Positions 19,928 to 31,570 of a stretch of 64,000 nt of DNA are shown in pieces. A program made the position numbers and the translations under genes. The notes below the pieces were generated by a model that was given only the letters and a program-made list of their open reading frames with translations, was not told where the DNA came from and searched no databases. The stretch is from Alphaproteobacteria bacterium LSUCC0684 (GTDB taxonomy: Bacteria > Pseudomonadota > Alphaproteobacteria > Puniceispirillales > UBA1172): positions 496,001-560,000 of the forward strand of contig CP166130.1 of assembly GCA_041228335.1 (NCBI GenBank), in the 5' to 3' direction. Every line of letters begins with the position of its first letter. Position 1 is the first letter of the stretch.

Positions 19928-21675
19928 GCAGAACGCTGAAGACATTGAGGGAGAGGCTCAAAAAAGAACGCCTTGATGCGTTCCTGATCCCGCGCGGGGA
20001 CTGTTTTTCCGGCGAGGAAGTGCCGGCTTCCGACGAGCGCCTTGCCCATGTCAGCGGGTTCACGGGCTCAGCCGGAACGGCGGTGGTCACCCCAGATCAG
20101 GCGGCGCTTTTCAGCGATGGCCGCTATACGCTCCAGATGCAGGTGCAGACATCCGATGACTGGCAGACATTTACCGTGCCGGAACGCTCGACGACGGACT
20201 GGATCAGGGAACATGTCAAGGGCGGCAGGCTGGGGTTTGACCCCTGGCTCATGACCGTGGACCAGCATCGCATGTATGAAACCGCGCTCAAGCCTGAAGG
20301 GATCCGTCTCAGGCCGGTTTCCGCCAACCCGATTGATCTTGACTGGGCAGATCGGCCGCCGCCTCCCGCCAGCAAGGCCTGGGGGTTTTCACCCGCTGTT
20401 GCCGGGGCTGGCCGGGGCGAGAAAATCGAGCGGACCATCAACGCCATGAAGAAGGCGAATCCCGCCGCCGCCGCCATGATCATCAGTGATCCGGCGTCGC
20501 TGGCGTGGCTCCTGAACATCCGGGGGGGCGACCTTGCCCATACCCCGGTTATCCTGGCCTTTGCCCTTCTCAGCGCTTCAGGTGAGGTAACGATCTTTGC
20601 CGATGCCGGGCGATTCGATGAGATCGATCAGGACCATCTTGCCTTTGCCGCACCTGGCCAGCTTTCGGCGATCTTGTCAGGGCAGAAGGGCAGCGTCATG
20701 GTTGATCCATCCACCTGCCCGGTTGCGATCTGGCAGATGCTCGGTGCAGCGCCCATCGAAGCGGTGCTGCCGATCGTGGCGATGAAGGCCGAGAAGACAA
20801 GCGCGGAAGCCGACGGGTTCCGGGCCGCCCATCAACGTGATGCCGTGGCGATGATCCGCTTTCTTGCCTGGTTTGACGATACCCTCCGGCAAGCCCAGCC
20901 AAGAGAGACCGAGGTGGCGGAGAAACTGATCGAATTCAGGCAGCAGGAAGACGGCTTTCTCAGCCCCAGTTTTGCCAGTATCTGCGGCGGTGGCGCCAAT
21001 GGCGCGATTGTTCACTACCGGGCTGTAGCGGGGCAGGACCAGCCTGTTCCGAGGGACAATCTCTGCCTCATTGACAGCGGCGGCCAGTATCGTGATGCCA
21101 CCACCGATATCACCCGGACGGTGGCGACCGGTACACCCAGCGACGAGATGGCGGAGGCCTATACCCATGTTCTGCGCGCGCATATCGCCCTTGACAGGAC
21201 GCGATTCCCCCATGGCACGACAGGAATGCAGCTCGATGCCATCACCCGCGCGCCGCTGTGGCAGCAGGGCATGGATTACGATCACGGCACCGGTCATGGG
21301 GTCGGGTGCTGCCTCGGCGTGCATGAAGGGCCGGCCAGCATTTCCAGGCGAGGCGCCGCCCAGATCCGCCCCGGGATGGTGCTGTCAAACGAACCGGGCT
21401 ACTATGTGACGGGTGGCTTCGGCATCCGGACGGAAAATCTTGTTCTTGTGGTCGAGGGCGACGACGGCAATCTTGAATTTGAAGCGCTCACGCTGGTGCC
21501 TTTTGACCGGCGCCTGATCCGGCCTGAACTGATGAGCGAGGCGGAGACTGAATGGGTTGATGCGTATCACGAAAGAGTGCGGCGGGAGATCAGCCCCCTT
21601 GTGGCGCGGCGCGGTGATGCAAGGGCGGAGGCCTGGCTTGCCGAATTCACGGCTCCGCTCGGGCGGGGCAACTAA
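19924..21675 (+). CDS. pepP: Aminopeptidase P family metallopeptidase (M24B)
   Basis: The 583-residue enzyme has two N-terminal creatinase-like domains and a C-terminal pita-bread M24 domain. Metal and catalytic segments visible are LIDSGGQYRDATTDITRT (two aspartates), DHGTGHGVG (histidine) and VLSNEPGYY (glutamate). It removes N-terminal residues next to proline. The length fits the long, eukaryote-like aminopeptidase P (XPNPEP1 type) rather than the 440-residue E. coli PepP, so the symbol is used loosely. ATGA overlap with prmA. Confidence 0.88.
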   Translation: MSRTLKTLRERLKKERLDAFLIPRGDCFSGEEVPASDERLAHVSGFTGSAGTAVVTPDQAALFSDGRYTLQMQVQTSDDWQTFTVPERSTTDWIREHVKGGRLGFDPWLMTVDQHRMYETALKPEGIRLRPVSANPIDLDWADRPPPPASKAWGFSPAVAGAGRGEKIERTINAMKKANPAAAAMIISDPASLAWLLNIRGGDLAHTPVILAFALLSASGEVTIFADAGRFDEIDQDHLAFAAPGQLSAILSGQKGSVMVDPSTCPVAIWQMLGAAPIEAVLPIVAMKAEKTSAEADGFRAAHQRDAVAMIRFLAWFDDTLRQAQPRETEVAEKLIEFRQQEDGFLSPSFASICGGGANGAIVHYRAVAGQDQPVPRDNLCLIDSGGQYRDATTDITRTVATGTPSDEMAEAYTHVLRAHIALDRTRFPHGTTGMQLDAITRAPLWQQGMDYDHGTGHGVGCCLGVHEGPASISRRGAAQIRPGMVLSNEPGYYVTGGFGIRTENLVLVVEGDDGNLEFEALTLVPFDRRLIRPELMSEAETEWVDAYHERVRREISPLVARRGDARAEAWLAEFTAPLGRGN

Positions 21676-21679
21676 CGCC

Positions 21680-21694
21680 GGATCAGGGTGATCC
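21680..21694. terminator. Hairpin between convergent pepP and ligA
   Basis: GGATCA-GGG-TGATCC forms a perfect 6-bp stem with a 3-nt loop in the 25-bp gap between the two stop codons. There is no T-tract on either strand, so function as a terminator is only possible. Confidence 0.3.
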
Positions 21695-21700
21695 CCCGGA

Positions 21701-23782
<2,082 letters not shown>

Positions 23783-25444
23783 TCACTCCAGTTCAAGCAG
23801 GCGGAGCGCGGCTGCCCGGGCTTCGGATGTAAGTGTCTTGCCGGCCAGCATGCGGCCGATCTCTTCAACCCGCTGTTCCGCATCAAGAGGTTCCGCCCGG
23901 CTGATCAGCCCTGTGCCGGTTTCTCGTTTCCGGATCAGGAAATGTGATCCGCCCCGGGCCGCCACCTGCGGGGAATGGGTGATGACAAGGCATTGCAGGC
24001 TTTCGCCAAGACGGGCAAGGCGGCTGCCTACCGCGGCAGCAACCGCGCCGCCAACGCCGCTGTCGACTTCATCAAAAATAAGGGTCATCGGCGCCGATAA
24101 ATCGGCGAGAACAACCTTGAGGGCAAGCAGAAACCGCGCCAGTTCACCGCCGGACGCAATGCGGTCGATCGGCCCTGTCTTCGTGCCCGGATTGGTGCTG
24201 GCTTCAAAGCGGACCTGGTCCTTGCCTGCGGGCCCCCAGCGTGATTCCTCAAGCTCATCGATCACTGTCCTGAACTCGGCTGCTTCGAGTTTCAGGGGCG
24301 GCAATTCCTCCATCACGCTGGCGTCAAGTTCGGCGGCGGCCTTGCGCCGGGCTTCGGAAAGGGCGTCGGCATGGTTTTTATACGCCCGGCCTGCCTCATC
24401 CGCGGCGATGGCCAGCGCCGTGATCCCGCCGGACTGATCATCGAGGCCAGCAAGCCGGTCGGCCAGATCCTCATGAAGGCGTGGAAGTTCAGCCACGGTG
24501 ACCTGATGTTTGCGCGCCTGGCTGCGGAGGGCGTGAAGCCGGTCTTCGATATAAGAAAGACGCCCCGGATCCGCCTCAAGCCGGTCCTTGAGGTCGGCAA
24601 GAGCCGAGAGGCTTTCTTCAAGCTCAACCTCCGCCCGGCCAAGAGCGCCGCTGAGCGGGGCGAGCATCCCGCCTGCGCTGTCGTCAAGACGATCAAGGGC
24701 CTTCAGGGCCGATGCCAGCATCGAGGAAGCGCCGTTTTCTCCGGCAATCGCCATTTCCATCGTCTGAAGAGCTTCGGCGATGCGGGTAACATTGGCCAGA
24801 AGTCTGCGTTCGGCATTGAGGCTGTCTTCCTCATCTTCGGCGGGGTTGATCTCATCAAGCTGGGCGACGGCATCGCGGAGCCAGTCTTCATCTGCCCTTG
24901 CCCGTTCAAGCTCTGCTTCCATGCGGGTGAGTGCCGCCCTTTTTTCCTGCCAGTCCTGCCAGAGCCGGGCCAGCGCCTCGGCGGCATCAAGCGTGCCGGC
25001 AAAACGATCCAGCAGGCTGCGATGGGTGCTGATATCCAGCAGGCCGCGGCCTTCAAACTGCCCCTGGATTTCCACCAGCGCATCCCCCACCTGACGCAGA
25101 AAACTGGCCGAGACCGGCATATCGTTGATATGGGCGGGAGATTTGCCTTCCCGCAACTGGCGGCGGAGGATGATCTCGCCATCGCTTTCAATCCCCGCCT
25201 CTTCCAAAAGGGCCATCACCGGATGTGTCAGCGGCAGGTCAAAAGAGGCGATCACGTCGGCCCTGTCATCATGACGGCCGATGAGATCAAAATTCGCGCG
25301 GCTCCCCAGCGCGAGGCCAAGCGAGTCAAGGAGGATGGATTTGCCGGCGCCGGTTTCGCCGGTCAGCACCGTCAGCCCTGATGAGAAATCAAGGCTGAGT
25401 TTGTCTATCAGCACTACATTGCGGACATCGAGGCGCGTGAGCAT
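23783..25444 (-). CDS. recN: DNA repair protein RecN
   Basis: This SMC-like ATPase acts in double-strand break repair. The 553-residue length is normal. The Walker A motif GETGAGKS is at 29-36. A central coiled-coil region, rich in Ala, Glu and Leu, spans about 150-350. The signature and Walker B lie near the C-terminus (ASGGELARFLLALK and MTLIFDEVDSGVGG). The order bamD-recN-ligA is typical of alphaproteobacteria. I see no LexA-type SOS box directly upstream. bamD ends 3 bp before the start, so it is probably transcribed with the cluster. Confidence 0.96.
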   Translation of the reverse strand: MLTRLDVRNVVLIDKLSLDFSSGLTVLTGETGAGKSILLDSLGLALGSRANFDLIGRHDDRADVIASFDLPLTHPVMALLEEAGIESDGEIILRRQLREGKSPAHINDMPVSASFLRQVGDALVEIQGQFEGRGLLDISTHRSLLDRFAGTLDAAEALARLWQDWQEKRAALTRMEAELERARADEDWLRDAVAQLDEINPAEDEEDSLNAERRLLANVTRIAEALQTMEMAIAGENGASSMLASALKALDRLDDSAGGMLAPLSGALGRAEVELEESLSALADLKDRLEADPGRLSYIEDRLHALRSQARKHQVTVAELPRLHEDLADRLAGLDDQSGGITALAIAADEAGRAYKNHADALSEARRKAAAELDASVMEELPPLKLEAAEFRTVIDELEESRWGPAGKDQVRFEASTNPGTKTGPIDRIASGGELARFLLALKVVLADLSAPMTLIFDEVDSGVGGAVAAAVGSRLARLGESLQCLVITHSPQVAARGGSHFLIRKRETGTGLISRAEPLDAEQRVEEIGRMLAGKTLTSEARAAALRLLELE

Positions 25445-25447
25445 AAA

Positions 25448-26293
25448 TCAGAACACCGAGGTCGCCTTCTCCAGGAGACGATCAAAAAGGCTGGGATCGT
25501 GGTTCTTTTCCGGCATGTCAATGAGCCGGAGCATCCGTTCGGACCAGATCGAATCCGCGTAGTTGTATCGCAGGACCGCGGCGGTGCGTTCCGCCTCGGC
25601 ATCAAGTCCAAGGGCAAGATAGCCCTCAACCATCCGGTAAAGTGCTTCCGGAACCTGGTTGGAGGTGTCGTAGTCCTTTATCACGGTGGCAAAGCGGCGA
25701 ATGGCGGCGTCGTAATGCTGGCGTTTGAGATAGAACCTGCCCACGGCCATTTCCTTGCCCGCCAGATGGCTGTTGGTGAGGTCGAGTTTCAGCCGGGCAT
25801 CACGGGTGTAGTCGCTATCAGGGAACCGGTTGAGAAGCGCGGTGAAGGCCTCCCGGGCGAGAATTGTCATGCCGGCGTCGCGTTCGACATCGACGATCTG
25901 CTCATAATAGGACTGGGCCTTGAGGTAATAGGCGTAGTCGATATCCTCATGCGCGGGGTTGAGTTCGATGAACCGGTCAAGGGCGGCGATGGCGGAAGGA
26001 TACTGATTGGACTGATACAGCGCCCAGGCCGACATCAGTTGCGCCTTGGTTGCCCATTTCGAATAGGGATGCTGGCGTTCCACTTCATCAAAGAGAGGCG
26101 AGGCGTTTAGCACGGTGCCATTCATCACTTCATTCATGGCGTCGTTATAGAGTTCTTCGGCGGAGCGTTCGACCTGAACGGGGATATCATCGCTCGAAGA
26201 ACAGCCCGCGATGATGCCCAGAAGCAGTCCGCAGAGAACGGCACGGGCAAACGGAAACAGGCGCTGCGGAAAGAAACTGGATCGATCAGGCAA
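25448..26293 (-). CDS. bamD: Outer membrane assembly lipoprotein BamD
   Basis: The 281-residue lipoprotein has a signal peptide that ends in IIAGC (lipidated cysteine at about 31), followed by five TPR-like repeats. Typical sequence includes SAEELYNDAMNEV and FDEVERQHPYSKWATKAQLM. BamD is the essential partner of BamA in beta-barrel insertion. The start is TTG 26293, with GGAG 8 nt upstream; no suitable ATG keeps the signal peptide. A 91-bp gap separates it from lpxC and may carry a promoter. Confidence 0.94.
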   Translation of the reverse strand: MPDRSSFFPQRLFPFARAVLCGLLLGIIAGCSSSDDIPVQVERSAEELYNDAMNEVMNGTVLNASPLFDEVERQHPYSKWATKAQLMSAWALYQSNQYPSAIAALDRFIELNPAHEDIDYAYYLKAQSYYEQIVDVERDAGMTILAREAFTALLNRFPDSDYTRDARLKLDLTNSHLAGKEMAVGRFYLKRQHYDAAIRRFATVIKDYDTSNQVPEALYRMVEGYLALGLDAEAERTAAVLRYNYADSIWSERMLRLIDMPEKNHDPSLFDRLLEKATSVF

Positions 26294-26384
26294 GGCGGGG
26301 CTCCATATCCACGGTGCGAAACTACCGTTTTAACATACGATGAAGAGCCAATAAGGGAAAGGGTAAAGAGCGGGGTTGGGGGTG

Positions 26385-27317
26385 TTATGTGTAGGCCGCA
26401 ACCTGCCGGGCAGATTTCGGCAGGGTATGGTCGTTGATCTTCTCAAGGCCATCAACAAGCACCCAGGCGCTTTCATCGGCAAGCAGGGCTTCGAGCAGCC
26501 GGTTGTTGACGGCATGACCCGGCTGGCGGGCGGTGATATGCCCGAGGATGTGGTGGCCTGCAAGATAGAGATCACCCAGGCAATCAAGGGTTTTGTGGCG
26601 GACAAATTCGTCGGTGAAGCGCAAACCGTCTTCGTTGAGAATCTTGCCGTTATCAACGACGATCGCGTTATCGAGAGAACCGCCAAGCGCATAGCCGGCG
26701 GCGCGCAATCTGGTCAGGTCCGGGTAAAGGCAGAATGTTCTTGCGGCAGCGAGTTCATCCTCGAAACTGGTGTCATCGTGGACATAGAAATACTGGGACT
26801 GGCCGATAAACTCATCATCAAAGGCGATGCTGACGTCAATCTCAAGACGATCCGATGGGGTGATTTCAGCGCTCGATCTTTCGGTTTCGATGCACACAGG
26901 CTTGATCACCTTGAGATACTGGCGCGGGGTTTTAAGGTCGGTAATTCCGGCCTCGTGAAGGAGCGCGCAATAGGGAAGGGCGCTGCCATCCATGGCAGGC
27001 AGTTCGGCGGCGTTAATATCGATATAGGCGTTATCCACGCCAAGGCCGGCAAAGGCGGCCATGAGATGCTCAACCGTGCCGACGGTCACGCCATCGTCGT
27101 TCATGATGCGGGAATTCAGCATGGTATCGGCGATATTGCAACTCAGCGCCGGGATTTCGCAATCCACGCTCGAGACGTCAAGCCGGCGAAAGACGATGCC
27201 GGTATCCGCAGGCGCGGGATGCAGGGTCAGATCAACCAGCCGTGCCGAATGCAGCCCGATGCCGCTGCGGCTGACGGATCGTGACAGGGTTGTCTGATAG
27301 GGCTGATTGATATGCAT
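26385..27317 (-). CDS. lpxC: UDP-3-O-acyl-N-acetylglucosamine deacetylase
   Basis: LpxC is the zinc amidase that commits UDP-GlcNAc derivatives to lipid A. The 310 residues have the expected metal ligands H84 (TVEHLMAA), H241 and D245 (RHKTLDCLGD), with the catalytic histidine near 268 (RQPGH). The N-terminus (TLSRSVSRSGIGLHS) is typical. ATG 27317 is used; no clear Shine-Dalgarno sequence is present and the longer open frame runs into the inverted repeat upstream. Position downstream of ftsZ follows the common proteobacterial order. Confidence 0.96.
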   Translation of the reverse strand: MHINQPYQTTLSRSVSRSGIGLHSARLVDLTLHPAPADTGIVFRRLDVSSVDCEIPALSCNIADTMLNSRIMNDDGVTVGTVEHLMAAFAGLGVDNAYIDINAAELPAMDGSALPYCALLHEAGITDLKTPRQYLKVIKPVCIETERSSAEITPSDRLEIDVSIAFDDEFIGQSQYFYVHDDTSFEDELAAARTFCLYPDLTRLRAAGYALGGSLDNAIVVDNGKILNEDGLRFTDEFVRHKTLDCLGDLYLAGHHILGHITARQPGHAVNNRLLEALLADESAWVLVDGLEKINDHTLPKSARQVAAYT

Positions 27318-27361
27318 GCGCTGTTGATCGATATTATTTTTGGTTGTTCTGCAGCAGAAAA

Positions 27362-27405
27362 TTGCTACCACCCGAAAACATATATATTTTTCCGAGTGGT
27401 AGCAA
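27362..27405 (-). terminator. 44-bp near-perfect inverted repeat between ftsZ and lpxC
   Basis: TTGCTACCAC-C-CG-AAAA (27362-27378) pairs with TTTTCCG-AG-TGGTAGCAA (27388-27405) with one G-U or mismatch and a single bulge. The loop is AT-rich. On the minus strand the hairpin is followed by TTTTC, so it may end ftsZ transcripts. The AT-rich loop and symmetry would also suit a protein-binding site. A second, weaker dyad (GCAAATC...GATTTGTTGC, 27402-27431) lies next to it on the ftsZ side. Confidence 0.5.
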
Positions 27406-27502
27406 ATCACGAATGGTTACGATTTGTTGCAATCCGTACCCGTTCGCCGGCTGATCAGGCCGTCAGTTTTCATGCCATGTTATCATCTTCCTGTCGCTGC
27501 CG

Positions 27503-29311
27503 TCAGTTGGCCTGGCGGCGAAGGAAGGCCGGAATTTCGAGATCGTCCTCTTCGTCGATTTCCGGCATGTCGAACTGGCTTTGCGGCGTCGGCTTGAGCG
27601 CTGCGATCCCGCTGTCAACAGGCTGTTCAGCTTTCGCTGCCTGAGTTTCGGCGGTGTCGGTCTTCACGATGGGGCTCAGGATCGGCTCACGCGGGGAGGT
27701 TTCCCCGGATTTCGGCGCTGCTGCCTGTTCCGTTGCAGCCGCGCTTTTGCCCGAGAACATCCTTGAGATATGGCTGATCAGGCTGCCATTACCCTGCCCT
27801 GAAGGCTGGGCAGGTTCAGGGTCGGATATCTCAACGGTCCTGCCGAGGACGAACGGCTTTTCTGCCCCGGTTTCCGGCTCAACTGCGGCCGTATCGTCAC
27901 CCGAAGAGGTGGTTTCCGGTGCGGCGGTGACCATATCCATGAGACTGCCCTGATCGGGATCATCGCTGAGGCCGGTTTCGGTCTCCTGCGTCTCGTCTTC
28001 TTCATGATCTTCGGCATGAGGCGGGATGCTCGAAAGCGAGAAAGGTTGATCCGCGGCCTCTGCCATTGCGGGTGCGTCCGGATCAAGCCCGGGATCCAGG
28101 CTGACAGATGGGGTCAGGGGCTGGGGGGGGAGCGTCTCCTCTGCTTCCATCGGTGCCGTTGCCATGGCGGAAGTTTCCATCATGGGTGCGGCGGCCATGG
28201 GTGCGGCGGCGCTTTCGGCTTTCGCCACGGTTTCACCTGCCAGCGCCGTGCTCCTGGTTCCGGTCAGGTTACGCACCAGAGGTGCCGGCGTGAACGAGGG
28301 CCGGTGATCGGGTGCAGGCTGTGGAGGACGGGCCATCATCGCTTCGGCTTCCATGCCCGTTGCGACGACGGAGACACGCATGATGCCATCCAGTTTTTCA
28401 TCAAGTGCCGAGCCGAAGATGATCGTGGCGTCGGCGTCGACTTCGCGGCGGATATGGTTGGCGGCTTCGTCGACCTCGAAAAGGGTCATGTCGGTGCCGC
28501 CGGTGATATTGATCAGGACAGCCTGTGCCCCTTTCATGGTGGTTTCATCCAGAAGCGGGTTGTTGATCGCGGCTTCGGCGGCACTGGTGGCCCGGTTTTC
28601 ACCCGAAGCTTCACCCGTGCCCATCATCGCCTTGCCCATTTCAGACATGACTGCCCGGATATCGGCGAAATCGAGATTGATCATCCCGGGCTTGATCATG
28701 AGATCGGTCACCCCGCATACGCCCTGATGCAGCACTTCATCGGCCATGGCAAAGGCATCGGCAAAGGTGGTGCGTTCATTGGCAAGGCGGAAGAGATTCT
28801 GGTTCGGGATGACGATCAGCGTATCGACATAGGCCTGAAGCTCCTCAATGCCGCCGATGGCCTGTTTCATCCGCACCTGGCCTTCAAAATCAAACGGTTT
28901 GGTGATAACGCCGACGGTGAGGATGCCGCGCTCACGGCAGGCCCTGGCAATCACCGGAGCGGCACCCGTGCCGGTGCCTCCACCCATGCCTGCGGTAATG
29001 AATACCATGTGACTGTCGGCAAGTTCGGCCATGATGTCATCGATGCTTTCCTCGGCGGCAATCCGGCCGATTTCAGGCTTTGAGCCAGCCCCGAGACCCT
29101 GGGTGTGCTGACGTCCAAGCTGGATCTTGCGCGCACAAAGAGAGCTGGCAAGGGCCTGGCCATCGGTGTTGGCGACAAGGAAGTCCACGCCTTCCAGATT
29201 GGCCGCTATCATGTTGTTGACGGCATTGCCGCCACCGCCACCGACACCGACAACGGTGATCTTCGGGCGGAGTTCCTGGGTGGAAGTCGGAACAGAAATA
29301 TTGAGAGTCAT
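27503..29311 (-). CDS. ftsZ: Cell division protein FtsZ (long-tailed)
   Basis: This tubulin-like GTPase forms the Z ring. The nucleotide-binding signature GGGTGTG is at 110-116 and [14 protein letters not shown] starts the Rossmann-like core. The T7 loop NLDFADI is present. The core ends near 320. About 250 residues of low-complexity acidic, Ala/Pro/Met-rich linker follow, then a C-terminal peptide [14 protein letters not shown] that binds FtsA and other anchors. At 602 residues it is far longer than E. coli FtsZ (383) and long even for alphaproteobacteria. AAGGAG precedes ATG 29311. Confidence 0.98.
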   Translation of the reverse strand: MTLNISVPTSTQELRPKITVVGVGGGGGNAVNNMIAANLEGVDFLVANTDGQALASSLCARKIQLGRQHTQGLGAGSKPEIGRIAAEESIDDIMAELADSHMVFITAGMGGGTGTGAAPVIARACRERGILTVGVITKPFDFEGQVRMKQAIGGIEELQAYVDTLIVIPNQNLFRLANERTTFADAFAMADEVLHQGVCGVTDLMIKPGMINLDFADIRAVMSEMGKAMMGTGEASGENRATSAAEAAINNPLLDETTMKGAQAVLINITGGTDMTLFEVDEAANHIRREVDADATIIFGSALDEKLDGIMRVSVVATGMEAEAMMARPPQPAPDHRPSFTPAPLVRNLTGTRSTALAGETVAKAESAAAPMAAAPMMETSAMATAPMEAEETLPPQPLTPSVSLDPGLDPDAPAMAEAADQPFSLSSIPPHAEDHEEDETQETETGLSDDPDQGSLMDMVTAAPETTSSGDDTAAVEPETGAEKPFVLGRTVEISDPEPAQPSGQGNGSLISHISRMFSGKSAAATEQAAAPKSGETSPREPILSPIVKTDTAETQAAKAEQPVDSGIAALKPTPQSQFDMPEIDEEDDLEIPAFLRRQAN

Positions 29312-29490
29312 GGCATGATCTCCTTAAAAATTGCACCGTCTTGCTGGTGCGTTGAAGCCTGATCCCGGAATGCGGAAGCAGACGGTGATGATGGTGACGG
29401 GCGGCACCGGTGATCGTTGTTGCCCGTATTTCGGGGAGAACCCGAAACCTGATCGGAAGTGATTGAGCGTTGATGGAAAAGGGGGCTCAT
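29308..29490 (-). CDS. Hypothetical 60-codon ORF between ftsA and ftsZ
   Basis: An ORF starts 8 nt after the ftsA stop with a good Shine-Dalgarno sequence (TAGGAGTGAAA then ATG) and ends in ATGA overlap with the ftsZ start. The product is polar, rich in Ser, Pro, Gln and His, with no membrane segment. Against it, third-position GC is near 50 percent, well below its neighbours, and it contains a 7-bp hairpin (29429-29447). It may be a real coupled small gene, or an untranslated leader that carries an ftsZ promoter. Confidence 0.35.
   Translation of the reverse strand: MSPLFHQRSITSDQVSGSPRNTGNNDHRCRPSPSSPSASAFRDQASTHQQDGAIFKEIMP
29429..29447. repeat. Perfect hairpin in the ftsA-ftsZ interval
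   Basis: TTTCGGG and CCCGAAA form a perfect 7-bp stem with a 5-nt loop. No T-run follows on the minus strand, so it is more likely an mRNA structure or binding site than a terminator. Confidence 0.45.
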
Positions 29491-29498
29491 TTTCACTC

Positions 29499-30776
29499 CT
29501 AGATATGATTGTTGAACCACTCACCGATCCGGCCAAACATGCCGGCCCGGGTTTCGCGCAAGGTTTCAAGTTTTGGCTCACGCCCATGCTCGACGCTGGT
29601 GAAGCGGAGCAGGCCTGCCGTGGTGGAGAAGGAAGGACCCCGGGTGGAATCGGCCATGCCGACAAGACCGATGGGCTTGCCGATGCGAACCGCCCGGCCA
29701 AAGAGGGTCGTGACAAATTCCGTAATCCCGGGCAGCTGGGCGGCGCCGCCGGTGAGGATGACGCGCTGGCCTGCCGCGGCCCCGAAACCCGCTGCCTCCA
29801 GCCGCCTGAGCAGCATCTCGAAAGTTTCCTCGATGCGGGGGCGGATGATCTCTCCGAGCAGCCCGAGCTCGACCTGCTGGGCGGTTTCCCGTGTCTTCTC
29901 CCCGATGAGGGGTAGGGTCAGCAGCTGGTCCGTATCGCCGATGGCGGCAAGAACGCTGCCATGGAGCGTCTTGATCCGCTCGGCTTCCTCTATCGGGGTG
30001 GAAAGCCCGCGGGCGATATCGGAGGTGACGTGGCCGCCGCCCACCGGAACCTGATCGATATAGACAAGGCTTCCTTCCATGAAAATGGCAATGCCGGTGA
30101 CGCCTGCCCCCATGTCGATCACGGTTGCGCCCAGATCCTTTTCATCCTCGACAAGAGAAGACAGCGCCGAGACATAGGTGCTTGCACCAAAACATTCGAT
30201 TTCAAGATGATTGCGCTCGACCACGGTGGTCAGGTTGGCTATCGTGCTTTCGGCGGCGCTGACAACGGCGAGATCAACGCCGAGACTGCGGCCGCGCATG
30301 CCGAGAGGCTCGCGGATCCCCTTGATGCCATCAAGCATGTATTGAAGCGGGATACGGTGCAGCACCGTCCGGCCTTCGCCTTCGCTCGTTTCCATATCCT
30401 GCCGGAGCACCCGCGCGATATCACGTTCACTGACCACGCCTTCGGCCACATCCGTAAGGTGGCGACGGATCACGGACCGCTGCCCGCCGCCGCTGACGCT
30501 TACCGAAACCCGGTCAATGGGCAGCCCGGCCATGATTTCAGCCGCCTCAACGGATTTGCCGATGGCAACACTGAGCGCTTCGATATCCACCACTTCACCT
30601 GAACGCATGCCCGCGGCGGCATATTGCCCGATCCCCTTGACCACCGGGCCCACCGAGCCGTCGTTTTCGGCGATGAAGCAGGCGATCTTGCTGCTGCCGA
30701 TATCAAGGCCTGCCAGCACACCTGAACGCTGGCGCGAGGGTTTGCGGAGGACAGGTTTTCGCGTTGCCTTGCTCAT
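29499..30776 (-). CDS. ftsA: Cell division protein FtsA
   Basis: This actin-like ATPase tethers FtsZ to the membrane. The 425-residue protein has the phosphate-1 segment LAGLDIGSSKIACFIAE near the start, the inserted 1C domain (VSVSGGGQRSVIRRHL region), phosphate-2 TVIDMGAGVTGIAIF and the adenosine motif VILTGGAAQLPGI. A C-terminal amphipathic helix (MFGRIGEWFNNHI) fits the membrane-targeting sequence. Its start overlaps the ftsQ stop by 4 bp. Confidence 0.97.
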   Translation of the reverse strand: MSKATRKPVLRKPSRQRSGVLAGLDIGSSKIACFIAENDGSVGPVVKGIGQYAAAGMRSGEVVDIEALSVAIGKSVEAAEIMAGLPIDRVSVSVSGGGQRSVIRRHLTDVAEGVVSERDIARVLRQDMETSEGEGRTVLHRIPLQYMLDGIKGIREPLGMRGRSLGVDLAVVSAAESTIANLTTVVERNHLEIECFGASTYVSALSSLVEDEKDLGATVIDMGAGVTGIAIFMEGSLVYIDQVPVGGGHVTSDIARGLSTPIEEAERIKTLHGSVLAAIGDTDQLLTLPLIGEKTRETAQQVELGLLGEIIRPRIEETFEMLLRRLEAAGFGAAAGQRVILTGGAAQLPGITEFVTTLFGRAVRIGKPIGLVGMADSTRGPSFSTTAGLLRFTSVEHGREPKLETLRETRAGMFGRIGEWFNNHI

Positions 30777-31570
30777 GTATTGCTTCCCTTCTGCGCCGAC
30801 CGTGACGGCCGGATCACCAGTTTGTTCGGAACCCTGAGGTCGATATTCATCAGATCACGCTGCATCAGGCGATGTTCGCGATCCAGCTGGGCAAGCCGCG
30901 CCCAGGCCTTGTCGACATTCTCCTCGGGCAGCTGGATGCGGATATTGTTGCGCAGGAAAACATCCCAGCGCCGTTCGGACTGAAAACTCAATGACCAGAC
31001 CTCGGCGAAAAGATCAGGTTCCGCCTTCAGCAAGGCAAGGATGGAGGCTGCTTTCGCCGGCGCATTCGGCCCCTTGATCACCGGCAGATGGGTGAATTCC
31101 TCCACCGCCACGCCCGCGATGACCTCGCCGTCGCGATCAATGACATGGTGGCCGGCTTCATCCTGATAGAGCGCCAGCGCCTGCCGTTCTTCGAGGGTGA
31201 TGATCAGGGTGGACGGCAGCCGGCGTTCAACCCTTGCCCCCTTTACCCAGCCAAGCCGGAGAAGATCATCATGGATGCGTTCAAGATCAAGCCTGATCAT
31301 CGGCGTATGCCAATCCCGTTCGATCATATCCTTGACGGCTTTTTCGCTGACATTCAGGCGGCCGTTGATCTCAACCCGTTCAAGCCGGAGCCCGGCATGG
31401 GCGGTGGCCTCAAGGACGCGGTCGCCGATCACCTCGCGCCAGAGCCAGGCGGCAAGACCGGCAAGGGCCAGCGATACGGCCATCATCGACAGGAGTATCT
31501 TGCCCAAGGGAGGTTTTCTCGACGGACGGCGGGGCGATGCATCGCTGCTGCGGTAAAGGTTCAGTCGCAT
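30773..31570 (-). CDS. ftsQ: Cell division protein FtsQ
   Basis: This bitopic divisome protein links early and late division factors. The 265-residue protein has a basic cytoplasmic N-terminus, one transmembrane segment (about 25-44, ILLSMMAVSLALAGLAAWLW), a POTRA domain (LERVEINGRLNVSEKAVKDMI) and a beta domain with ITLEERQALALYQD. ATG 31570 lies inside the end of ddl (10-bp overlap). The longer frame upstream lacks similarity. Confidence 0.93.
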   Translation of the reverse strand: MRLNLYRSSDASPRRPSRKPPLGKILLSMMAVSLALAGLAAWLWREVIGDRVLEATAHAGLRLERVEINGRLNVSEKAVKDMIERDWHTPMIRLDLERIHDDLLRLGWVKGARVERRLPSTLIITLEERQALALYQDEAGHHVIDRDGEVIAGVAVEEFTHLPVIKGPNAPAKAASILALLKAEPDLFAEVWSLSFQSERRWDVFLRNNIRIQLPEENVDKAWARLAQLDREHRLMQRDLMNIDLRVPNKLVIRPSRSAQKGSNT

